From Yamagishiella unicocca (Eukaryota > Chlorophyta > Chlorophyceae > Chlamydomonadales > Volvocaceae), in contig BDSL01000047.1 of NCBI GenBank assembly GCA_003116995.1, positions 62,001 to 126,000 of the forward strand: a stretch of 64,000 nt of DNA, written 5' to 3'. The notes beneath the pieces were generated by a model that saw nothing but the letters and a program-made list of their open reading frames with translations, had not been told where the DNA came from and made no database searches. This document shows, in pieces, positions 54,501 to 64,000 of the stretch (position 1 is its first letter; every line of letters starts with the position of its first letter). A program made the translations under genes and the position numbers.

Positions 54501-57500
54501 TGTGTTTTGAGCCGTGTGTTTTGAGCTGTGTGTTTTGAGCCGTGTGTTTTGAGCCGTGTGTTTTGAGCCGTGTGTTTTGAGCTGTGTGCTTTGAGCTGTG
54601 TGTTTTGAGCCGTGTGTTTTGAGCTGTGTGTTTTGAGCCGTGTGTTTTGAGCCGTGTGTTTTGAGCCGTGTGTTTTGAGCTGTGTGTTTTGAGCTTTGTG
54701 TTTTGAGCCGTGTGTTTTGAGCCGTGTGTTTTGAGCTGTGTGTTTTGAGCTGTGTGTTTTGAGCTGTGTGTTTTGAGCTGTGTGTTTTGAGCCGTGTGTT
54801 TCGAGCCGTGTGTTTTGAGCTGTGTGTTTTGAGCCGTGTGTTTCGAGCCGTGTGTTTTGAGCTGTGTGTTTTGAGCTGTGTGTTTTGAGCTGTGTGTTTT
54901 GAGCTGTGTGTTTTGAGCTGTGTGTTTTGAGCTGCGTTTCCTCGGCAGCCTGCCTGTTGGTGCGGTGTCTTCGGAGGGGCTCTCCCGATATGGCGGCGTG
55001 CCTGTGGGTTTTGCAAACTCCAGTTGCTCCTCCCCTGCCCCCGCCGTCCCCCCACACTTCTTCCATATCGCCTCCGCTGGCTTCCTCGGCCCCCCCCCCG
55101 ACCGCCCACCCCCTTATGTCGTTTCCGCTGCGGCCATCCTCGCCCTCCCCCCCAGATCGCCAGGCCCTGGGCAAGATCACGGCGGACGGCGTCTTCTTGG
55201 AGGCGCTGGAGCACAACCCGGGACAGTACCTGCCGGAGGTGCCAAGGGGGGCGGGGGCGGGGGGGAGAGGGACGTGTATGGGGGTGGGGAGGGGGAAGGG
55301 CGGGGCCGGAAGGGAAGGGCGGGGGAGGGTTTGAGAGGCGGGGGAGGCGGGGGAGGGTTTGAGAGGCGGTGGAAAGCGGGGGAGGCGAAGGGCTGGAGGG
55401 GCCGGCATCGATACCGCCGTCCAGCCATCTGGTCGCTCGTTTGAGGGCCAGCGGATGGTGACTGGCTTTGCCGAACCCTCGGGTCCGGGGGAAGTCTCCG
55501 CGGGTCACCTGCAGCGGGGGAGGTGCACTGGCGGTGCGATCCCTGGAGTGATGCGGCCGCCTAGGGTAGTACGGCGGACTGGCTGCAACCGTCGAGGGCC
55601 CCCTGGAGTCCTGGCACCACACCCGGGGCTCGGTCGGCGACTCCGCTTGCCGCTGCCGTGTGCGCTGCCGTGTGTTGCAGGTGACGGAGGACGGGTTGAG
55701 TGCTGACGTGGTCAAGGTACGGCAACAGTTCGGGATTTTCGGTTGAAACCTCATGGGGGCGTCCCAATCAGCAACCTAGCGGCAAAGGTCCAGTTCAAGT
55801 TGCGTGTTGCGCGGGGGGAATGGGAGGGGGAGACGGCGTCGCTCCACCGTGAAGTCATCCTCTTGGGGACACCGTAAAGGAGGGAGGGGGGGAGGGAGGG
55901 ATGGGGGCTCGGAAGCCGCCGTCTTGTCTGCAGGCGGCTGCGTCCTGCTACCGCAGGTGGCTGCACCCGCGAGCACATCCGTAAGAGCCGCGCTCCTAGC
56001 GAGCGCAGTGAGACAGAACCCAACACCCACACATACAGAATTCAACACTCGCACATACAGAATCCAAACGGAATCCAACAGAATCCAACAGCCGCACAGT
56101 GCTGCTACGTCTCAATGCGCGTGTGTGTCGTCTCCGGTCCGTCCTTCGCAGCCCCGCTGCGGGCTGGCGTGGCATTTCTCCCACTGCCCAAACGTGCGCG
56201 TGGGGGAAAACCCTGGCGCCCTTCCCCCGTCACCCCCCCCCGGTTCAGGTGGATCTGAACCGGCCCATGGCGGCGGTGTTGGAGCAGCTGAGCAGCTTCC
56301 CCATCCGCACCCGCCTCAGCCTGACGGGCACACTGGTGGTGGCGCGGGACATCGCGCACGCCAAGCTGCAGGTGGGTGGGGGCTGCTGCCGCTCAGCCAC
56401 GGGGGGCTGTGCCGCTCAGCCGCGGGGGGCTGCTGCCGCTCAGCCACGGGGGGCTGTGCCGCTCAGCCGCGGGGGGCTGTGCCGCTCAGCCGCGGGGGGC
56501 TGTGCTACCAACGTATGGGGTGGGGCCCCCGGTGGGGCGAGTGGAATGAATGTAGTCTGCCAGCCTGCAGTGACCTGCCAGCTGGCGCGTGTGCGGGGGG
56601 CGGGGGGGTGCATTTCCTTTTTCCTACCGTCGGGGTGTCAGTCGCGGTTGGGCTGCCAGCGCTTCATCTCCCCAGCTGGGGTCTGGGGTATGGTGAACAC
56701 CCCACCTCGCCCCTCCTCCTGCCTCCCTCCCCCCTCTCTCCCCCCTTCCTCCCCCCTCCCGCCTCCCTTCCCCCTCACTCCCTCCCCCGCCCCCTCCCTC
56801 CCCCCTCCCTCCCCCGGCCCCTCCCTCCCGCGCCCCCTCCCTCCCCCCTCCCTCCCTCCCGCGCCGCCTCCCTCCCTCCTCTTCTTCTTCTTCACTGCAC
56901 CCACCGTCGTCGCGTCCGTGTGTGTGGCCGGCCACCCTCGTCCCGGTGTCCGAGGGCTATGCGCCCACTACATTTCCCCGGTCGAGTTACCGGTTCTTTT
57001 ATTGTATCCCGCCCTCCCAGGAGCGCCTGGCCGCCGGCAAGGGCCTCCCCCAGTACGTCAAGGACCACATCATCTACTACGCCGGCCCCGCCAAGACGCC
57101 TGAGGGGTACGCCAGCGGCAGCTTCGGTCCCACAACCGCCGGTGAGGCATACGGGCGGGGAAAGAGCCGCAGCCAGGGCCCGGAACCATGGGGGGTGCTT
57201 CTGGATCACGGTTGGTCAGTGTTTATGGTGTTTCTGCAGATGCATGGTTTTAGAACAAGGCACCTGCCGCGTTTTTATTCTAGAACGTGTGTGCGTGTGT
57301 GTATGTGTGTTTTATATATGCTGTGCTGAGCCGCGAAGGAGACTGAGCGCGAAGAGACCAAGGAATCCGGAGGCAGGGCGAGGCGCCAATGTGTGCGCGT
57401 GGTTACGGTGTGCCGACACCAGCTCGGACGCTACCCGTCCATCCACTGCTCCCGCTATCCCGAAGGGAGGATAATCTGTGCGTGCGTGTGTCTATATGTA

Positions 57501-58405
57501 TGTGTGTGCGTGCGCGTGTGTGTGTGTATGTGTGTCTCTTCAGCCTGGCCGCATGTGCTGGTGATTCGTTGCTGCGTGATTGGAATTGGAATCGCTGAGC
57601 GATTCGAAACCTCCACGCAAAACTGGCGAGCTTCTGTGTTAATCTGTCGCTATGTATTTTTGCGTGGTTGCGCGTGTTTGTGTGCGGTTCCAGGCCGCAT
57701 GGACGGCTACGTCGACTCCTTCATGGCGGCGGGGGGCTCCATGGTCACACTGGCCAAGGGCAACCGCAGCAAGGTGGTGACGGACGCCTGCAAGAAGCAC
57801 AAGGGCTTCTACCTGGGGTCGATCGGTGGGTCGGCGGCGGGGCGGGGGGCGGCTGGTGGTAGCGGGGCAGGGCGGGGCAGGGCGGGGCGGGGCGGGGCAG
57901 GGCGGGCGGGGGAGGGCGGGGCAGGGCGGGGGAGGGCTCGCAAGCCGCATGTTGCTTCTATGCCCTCCTCCTATGTCGTGTAACCAGGTCTTCTCCCCCC
58001 CCCCTCCCCGCAGCAATGTCACAATATTGCCGCCTACTTTGATAGTCATGCCTCTTCTTCGCGGTGTCGGTTCACCGGCTTTCCCTACTCCCACCCCCCT
58101 GGTTACACTCACCTCTTTTTACACATCCCCGGAGGTTTCCACTCAATCCCGCCCCCTTCTTGCCCCTGTCTCGGTCTGTATGCCCCTCCCCCCCCGTCTT
58201 CCTGTCACCCTGCCCCCGCCCCCGCCCCCGCCCCCCAGGTGGCCCCGCCGCCATCCTGGCCCAGAACTGCATCAAGAAGGTAGAGGTGCTGGAGTACCCG
58301 GAGCTAGGTATGGAGGCCGTGTGGAAGATCGACGTCGAGGACTTCCCCGCCTTCATCGTGGTGGACGACAAGGGCAACGACTTCTTCAAGGCGTGGCAGG
58401 CGTGA
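48546..58405 (+). CDS. FUM: Class I (iron-sulfur) fumarate hydratase, 14 exons
   Basis: Fumarase interconverts fumarate and (S)-malate in the TCA cycle. Exons: 48546-48665, 48741-48938, 49074-49184, 50268-50351, 51716-51841, 52507-52612, 53090-53291, 53659-53867, 55156-55238, 55681-55716, 56249-56371, 57021-57141, 57694-57825, 58239-58405. All phases agree, giving 605 residues. Signature runs include [76 protein letters not shown] and [16 protein letters not shown]. Cys170, Cys289 and Cys383 are spaced 119 and 94 residues apart, as are Cys105, Cys224 and Cys318 of E. coli FumA, which bind the 4Fe-4S cluster. The roughly 65-residue N-terminal extension (Arg-containing, Ala/Ser-rich, almost no acidic residues after the first 25) looks like an organelle, probably mitochondrial, transit peptide. 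Class I fumarase in place of the class II enzyme usual in plants and animals fits a green alga. Confidence 0.96.
50500..51645. repeat. (CTCAC)n pentanucleotide satellite in fumarase intron 4
   Basis: About 1.1 kb of CTCAC/TCACC repeats, over 200 units, broken by rare one- or two-base slips (CACCCTCA, CCCCCTCA). It makes up most of the 1.36-kb intron 50352-51715 and is open in three frames. Confidence 0.97.
54028..54240. repeat. Inverted repeat (about 50-bp arms) in fumarase intron 8
   Basis: Arm 54028-54082 (TTCGCAGTGGGTGTCGCTGT, CCGAACACTGGCGG) is the reverse complement of 54186-54240 with a few mismatches. The roughly 100-bp loop contains CACCTGCACCCG repeats. It is a fold-back structure, perhaps a MITE. 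Confidence 0.85.
54462..54940. repeat. 14-bp minisatellite (GTGTGTTTTGAGCY), about 34 copies
   Basis: Uniform 14-bp units alternating GAGCC and GAGCT, with rare TTTC or GCTTT variants, in fumarase intron 8. Its minus-strand translation (SKHTAQNT) produces long spurious frames. Confidence 0.95.
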
Positions 58406-60589
58406 GCCCGACAGGCAGGCAGGAAGGCAGACCGGCAGGCCGACAGGCAGGAAGGCAGACCGGCAGGCCGACAGGAGGAAGGCAGACCGGCAGGCAGCCA
58501 GGGAGTCGTCATCCTCTGGGGGGCAAAAGGGGTGCAAAAAGAACCGGTTACTCGACGTGGGAAGTGTCGGCGGACCGGGGACGTGGGAAGTCGTCTTGGG
58601 CGGGAGGGGGCCATACAGAGGCCGGGCGGGCAGGCGGACCCTACCCTTCGGCGGCCACGTATCGCGCTTTGGAGGGAGGCTGAAAGTGGCGCCAAACCGC
58701 CATTCTTGTTTTGTAGGGTGGCAGAAGTAGCATCCAGGCTGGGGTTTTGGCGTGCTGTTACGTGTATGCCGTATGCAGGACGGGGGGCCCGTTTGATTAG
58801 GTTGCGGGTGACCACCGAGTGTGTGTGACGCCTATGCGAGCGTGCGACGCCTATTCGCGGCGCGTGCATCACTCCATGCCTCTGTGCACGGTACCGGTAA
58901 AAAAGGCGTGCACGAGCGCCGACCAGCCCGCAGACAGCTGATCCGGGTCACTGCACCGCGTCAGAATGTTCATCATACATGTGCTCAATTATTTAACTCA
59001 TGATATCGAGCGTGCGACGCCTATTCACTGTCCGTGCATCGCTCCAGGTCTCCGTGCACGGTACCGGTAGGGAGCATGCACGAGCGCCGAAATCGCTTTA
59101 GCCAAAAAAATGGCCCAAATCGCTTTAGCCAGATTAGCTGCGACACCTACCATACGTCCTGATGTCCGCCGGCTCCAGCTCAGCAGCCACGTTTAAGCAT
59201 GCATACTGATTTAAGCAGCATGCATACTGACGAACAAAATATTTATATGTCGTGCGGACTCAGAACTGTGTTTGCCGAGGCGGGAGGGCACGGTTTGATG
59301 CAATGGCCTTGAAGGGCGTGCCGTGGCATGTCGGTAGGGTTGTGATGAAGCCGCGTGAAGCTGCCTGAAGCCTGAAGCCTGAAGAAACGCATTGCTAAAA
59401 CCCGGATCTGATTGCTCCTGCCTGCTGGACGCGCCTGGTCTAGCTTGGCTGCCAAACTAACGCGTGCACAAGCAAACGACTCCATACATGGTGTCCGACG
59501 CCAATCATCAATGCTCCCAGCCTACCTGGCGCAGGATAAGACGCAAGAGATACAACGGAACGGATTGGGCACAAACGCATTTCTGAGACCCGAATCTGAT
59601 AGCTCCTGGACCCGCCTGGTCTAGTATGGCTGTCAAACACGAGGGAGGTTGCCCGAATGGCCCGAATGACTCCGTACATGGTGTCCGACACCAACCAACG
59701 TTCCCAGCCTGTCTGGGATATGCCGCGCTGCGGCGATATGGGAGATGCGGCGGGGAGGGGTTCGGTGCAAACACGTTGATGAAAGATCGCGAAACAAGCT
59801 TTCTAGTGGGTCCCTGTAACCTTGCCCCCTTCTCGTTTGCGGTTGCGTGATTCCCCAAGCGTTATCGATAGCCCAAGCGTGATTCCCCAAGCGTTATCGA
59901 TAGCTCGCGTGCAGCCAGCAGCTGGAGATCGTGGCGGCTCGGGGGGCTTGAGAGGGCGCGGGTTGGATGGGTGCGTAGCGGAGAGGCGCGGGCTGGTGGC
60001 GTGGGTTGGGAAGCACATACAGCGGAGTGGAGCGGACTGCTCCAGCTGGAGCAGCATGGGGTGGGGTGGGGTCTCGAAGAAGACCCGTGGATGCGAGCAA
60101 AACTGTTTGGGAAAGCCCATGGACTAGGAAGCAGAGTCGGAAACCGTTTGATACAATACACACGTTTGGAGATGCATGCTGGGGGACTTGGTTGAGGAAA
60201 CGGGAGCCGGAGGTCACCTGTCAGCCCCCGGCGGATATGTCTGCTCCGACTGCGATGCCTAGGTTAACGGAAACAAGGACCCCCGCGCGGTTTATCGAAA
60301 CGGTTTGAGAGGCCTGTTTTGGGGCGCATGGTGGAGAATTTGCCGAGCTGCTGGACATGTGATATCGAAAAGCTATCCCCTCATGGGGTGGGATGGAGCA
60401 GGGGATAGCGGGGAATAGCGGGGAATAGCGGGGAATAGCGGGGAATAGCGGGGAATAGCGGGGAGAGCGGTGGGTAGGGTGGCGGAGAAGGAGCAGTGGC
60501 TGAGAGGAGCGCCGCCTTAGCACGGCGGGACGCCATCCTGGCATTCCCGGCCGTGCTCAATGTATCCTCTCGCACGAGGTGCCCAGTTA
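58406..60589. other. Intergenic repeats downstream of fumarase; no gene seen
   Basis: Holds GGCAGGCCGACAGGCAGGAA tandem copies (58408-58505), two copies of the short interspersed sequence found inserted in the gypsy fragment (58829-58920 and 59005-59095), a diverged direct duplication (59385-59540 and 59572-59725), a 25-bp direct repeat GTGATTCCCCAAGCGTTATC + GATAG (59847 and 59880), and a GGGAATAGCG decamer array (60396-60465). Confidence 0.6.
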
Positions 60590-61590
60590 CGGACGTGGAA
60601 CGACAGTGGGGTGCACCCAGAACTTGTGGGGTGCTGGAGCATTAAGACTTTGGGCGATGTTCTGACGGCTTGCGATGCGCTTCGGGACTTCTTGGTTGCG
60701 TCCGAGGCGGCTGTGCAGACGTCATTGCCAGCGGGCTGGCGGGGGCTCGTCGTCCGAGTCTTAGATCCGCGGTCAAGAGCAGCGAAGAAGGCGTTCCTGG
60801 GGCTTGATCGGTGGCGGGAATTTATGGGCATTTTTGGGGGTACCGGGCCTGTCCTGCCAGCGGCCTTGAACGGCCTGCAGCAAGTGCTTCGGCTCTGGTC
60901 CGGCATGAAGTGGGAGCCGGCCTGGAGGGGTGGTGGCGTTTGGCTGTGGATGGGATCCCCCTGCTCGGGAACTCTCATATGCGGACGGTAGCAGCAGCCC
61001 CCTGTGGGTGCGGTGTGCCGGCCGGAGAGCATCCAGGGGCGGGTACCCCCCACCTACACCACTTTTGGTTCTGCCCGGTGGCTCAAGCAGTGATTGCCCA
61101 ACTCGAGACCCAGCTCGGTGCAGGGGTGACACGGGCGCAAGTTTGGTTGGTGCAAGCACCTCCCGGGGTACAGCCCTGCGTCTGGGATGTAGTAGTCCTG
61201 GCGGCTATTACTGCCATGGAGGTGGGGCGCCGGTTTATGGCCGCGGCCTTGAAAAGGGCGGGGGCTGGTGGTCCCCCTCTTACTGCGGGAAGTGGTCTTC
61301 TGGATCTTGCCATTCGCCGTGGGGTGGGCCCTTCTGAGGGGCTTTGCTGCGTTGGGGCTTCCCCAGAAAGGCTGGGGTGCAGTGGGGCCTCGGCATCCGT
61401 TCTTGCGGGTCGTCGCCAGTCGCCTTGTGTGCGGGGGCCCGGCTGAGGTACCGGTGGATTCGTGATCGGCCCGGGTTGTCTTGGGGAGCGGGGTTTCCCG
61501 TGCTTCTTACTTTCCGGCTCTATATGCGCGTTGAGCCCTGCTAGGGGTCCGTGCCTTTTGAGATGAGAGGCGGGTGGTCCCGTTGATTGC
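60590..61590 (+). pseudogene. LINE (non-LTR retrotransposon) 3' remnant with zinc-finger region
   Basis: It starts with the frame shared with 38.4-39.0 kb (HPELVGCWSIKTLGDVL), changes frame near 60830, and continues LEGWWRLAVDGIPLL, CGCGVPAGEH and HHFWFCPVAQAV, the Cys/His finger at the C-terminus of LINE polymerases, to a stop near 61446. 61516-61590 matches the 5' part of the dispersed 3' ends at 23.2 and 35.6 kb. A 68-bp block at 60838-60905 is inverted relative to the 38-kb copy. It is frameshifted and inactive. Confidence 0.65.
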
Positions 61591-63668
61591 ATCGTGCCAG
61601 GCGGGGCTCCGGCTCGTAATCCGTTAGGAAGGTGTCACCCAGTGCGCGGCGTCCGTCCTCCCCTCCCCCCTTCGGATCGGCTCTTCCCGGATCTTCGGGT
61701 ACGGGCGCGAACGACAAGTACGGTGCGGGTTCCATACACGCACCGTATGTCCGTACTTCCCACCCGCATCCCATCCCCCGCCTCCGCTGCCAATTAAGAC
61801 AGGCAGCAAGCCGGGCATGCAGACCCGCCAGGGGAGGCCCTTGGGGTTGCTCCAGGGGAGGACCTTGGGATTGCGTTTTATGTAACCTGGTGGTGCTGGA
61901 GATATGGACGGCGAGGGGGGCCATTAAGGTCGTGGCGTGATGCGTGCAAGGACTTGCGACTCTGAGCTGGTTAAGCTCGACATCCTTGGCAGCGAATGCT
62001 ACAATGAAGCGCAGCAGCCGTAAGCGTGCCTTAGCTAGCCGCCCGCAGCACTGCTGCACACGGCCCCGTCCCTGCGGAACGCAGCACCTCAGCCCTGCAG
62101 TCATTGCGGGCGCGGTGATGACATCCCGTGTGCTCGACGTGGGAGGACCCGTGTCACGGTGAAGGCAGGTGGGGGAGAGGCTGCACAACCGCCCGCTTGC
62201 ATCATTCTGGCGGTACCCTACACACCCTTCAGCGTAGCAGTTCCTACTACTTATACCCTTGAGGGTAGCAGCGGTTGCGCTGGCTGGGCTGTACCGGTAT
62301 ATGATGTAATAACAGGCACAGCAAACCTGCCGGGCTTGAGTCCAGCTCGTGTCCTGAGGACCGTTGTCTCGGTGTGAGGGCCGTTGCGCAGCTCCTCGGA
62401 TTTCGGCATGCTCTCCATCATGTGTACGGCAACCCGACGCATGATGGGTGGTGCTCTTGGACCTGGTATGGACTTTATGCTTTGACTCAAAGCTGACGTG
62501 CTGCTGCTTACTGAGGAAGAAATCCTTTACAATTTGACGCCTGGTGCGCCCATGCAGCCCTGCGGTCCGTCCCCGCTGTTAGATCTCCAGCTGCAGCGAA
62601 AGCCGCATCTTCCGCCGTTGCGACCACGCCCACATCGTCCCGCCCTAATCGGCAAGCTTGCAGGCGCAGGCCGCACCGCCCATGGCAGCCGTGTTGGGCA
62701 TCAAAAACACAAAGACATTTGTGCTCCGTTCGAAACCCTAAACGCCTGTTGGTATATGGATGATGCGGTTGGCATGATGCCGCCCGCTGGCCGCCACATA
62801 CAGGCCACTCGGCCAGGCACCAGCCAGCATCCCAGCGCGCAGTGCACCGTGCCGTACTAACTTTCGCACTACCTCGCAACCGTCACAACCGCCTCCAACC
62901 GCAAGTCGTACTGTACAACAACGCCAACGCCAGCCCTATCCCGCTGCTCTTTCAGCCCGGGTCCGCAGCTGACGCAGTAGTGCTATCGACGCCGCCCCTT
63001 CGCCTTGAACTCCCAGCAAAGCTAAAAACGTGCATGCCTACTTCCGTACATCGTATTGCGTCTCTTCCATCTCTTTTTTTACCTCCTTTATTCCGTCACC
63101 CCTACATCCCTACAGGGCGCCACAGCCCATGCGGAACGCGCCTGTGCAGACTGTTAACTCCCAACTCCTAACTGACACGCCGGCGTGCCGTCTGGGCGCA
63201 ACCGCGGCCCCCCTGTAGCCGCGCAACCGGGTCTTCTCGCCACCCCTCGGGCCGGGCTGCCTACAGCACCTACAGCACCCTCGCCTAGTCAGGCCCACTA
63301 CAGGATACCTCTCTGCCGCGAACTAGCACACCCCACCACCACCACCACCGCCACCACCACCACCACAGCGCCTGCGCTGACTGTTTCCCCAATCGGTTTT
63401 ACGTTCCTAAGTGCCAACCTACGGGTTTCCTCTCACTGCCGCCACCAGCGCCTCAATCCGCATTGCTTTTCGCGGGCTGCTACCCGGGGGGCGACCAGCC
63501 CCCCCTCCGCTCCCCCGCACCCGACTGCGTACCCCTCAGTAACTATCCCACGCCCGCCTCCTCCTCCTCCTCCGCTTCCTCCTCTTCCTCCTCTTCCTCC
63601 TCCTCCTCCTATTCTTCCTTCTCTTCCTCTTCCTCTTCCTCCCAGCCAGCTATCTCGCTACCAGCTAG
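61591..63668. other. Intergenic; no supported gene
   Basis: Moderate GC with small unrelated frames, and simple CCACCA and CTCCTC triplet runs at 63320-63365 and 63555-63650. No paired exon signals were recognised. Confidence 0.4.
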
Positions 63669-64000
63669 CTAGCTGTACATTACCGACGACAGGGCCGATT
63701 GGTGGTTGTACTGCTCCAGGGCGCGCACCCCAAACTCAATGACCCCCACCAGCACCTCAGCCACCCGCCGCTGCACGCCGCCGGACTCCCGCGTGCACAC
63801 CAGGCTGGTGTCGTACTCGCCGCCACCGTCGCCGTCGCCGTCTCCGCCTCCGCCGCCCGGCGGCCGCTGGTGCTGGTTCTGGTGCCGGTGGTTGCGCGCA
63901 TCGACCTGGGCTGCCAGCGGCACCACCGGCGGCAGCCCCGCGGAGCCCGCCTCCCCCCCCGCATGGCGCCCTCCGCCTCCCCCGCCCGCAGCTCCGTGTA
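63669..64000 (-). CDS. Last exon of an unidentified protein (partial)
   Basis: The minus-strand frame runs from the window edge to a stop at 63669-63671, about 110 residues. A Gly-rich and Asp/Gly stretch is followed by a helical C-terminus (VQRRVAEVLVGVIEFGVRAL, then EQYNHQSALSSVMYS) that looks like genuine protein rather than repeat translation. The rest of the gene lies beyond the window. No family is recognised. Amphipathic helix content suggests a helical bundle or membrane-proximal tail, but this is a guess. Confidence 0.5.
   Translation of the reverse strand, partial: HGAAGGGGGGRHAGGEAGSAGLPPVVPLAAQVDARNHRHQNQHQRPPGGGGGDGDGDGGGEYDTSLVCTRESGGVQRRVAEVLVGVIEFGVRALEQYNHQSALSSVMYS

Noticed and set aside
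53900..55754. Minus-strand frames with SKHTAQNT repeats
   Set aside because: Translation of the 14-bp minisatellite in fumarase intron 8, opposite to a well-supported gene.
62750..62790. CWYMDDAVG resembling a reverse transcriptase YMDD box
   Set aside because: No neighbouring polymerase motifs on either side in any frame; a five-residue match is expected by chance.

Overview
The window is nuclear DNA of a chlorophycean green alga, most likely a volvocine relative of Chlamydomonas and Volvox. The evidence is GC-rich, intron-dense genes with GT-AG introns full of minisatellites, a class I (iron-sulfur) fumarase, F-box/ankyrin genes of the style common in these algae, and a DIRS-group retroelement with split direct repeats like Volvox kangaroo. 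The species cannot be named. Almost all long open frames here are repeat translations or shadows, so the gene models were built by joining exons that match a known family, share reading phase and have GT-AG borders.

Layout. 588-8329 (minus) holds a PIG-S gene (GPI transamidase subunit), lacking its first exon and ending against an AT-richer block. 9120-9465 is a broken two-exon remnant of a hemerythrin-like gene. 11780-21302 is a 9.5-kb DIRS/kangaroo-type element with repeat order A1 - B1A2 - B2. It carries a tyrosine recombinase (+), a gag-like frame (minus) and an 88-bp satellite of about 39 units, but no visible reverse transcriptase. 21712-33589 holds three intact, five-exon, HHE-domain (hemerythrin-like) genes in tandem on the plus strand, each with the same short GC-rich motif about 250-280 bp before its ATG. 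One copy has an extra intron.

33.6-41 kb is a transposon graveyard: 5'-truncated LINE 3' ends, two LINE coding remnants, a Ty3/gypsy reverse transcriptase fragment with nested insertions, and one small two-exon gene for a single-pass membrane protein. 41155-47522 (minus) is a seven-exon F-box/ankyrin gene whose N-terminus looks dually acylated. It is divergent from 48546-58405 (plus), a 14-exon class I fumarase of 605 residues whose three cluster cysteines keep the spacing of E. coli FumA. 58.4-63.6 kb is repeats and another LINE remnant. The minus strand from 63669 to the window end is the last exon of an unidentified gene.

The genes do not form a pathway: GPI anchoring, diiron or oxygen-related HHE proteins, ubiquitin/ankyrin adaptors and fumarate hydration sit together by chance. 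The striking part is genome dynamics: split-repeat retroelement structure, local gene amplification, intron gain, and minisatellites built from copies of an exon/5' splice-site junction.
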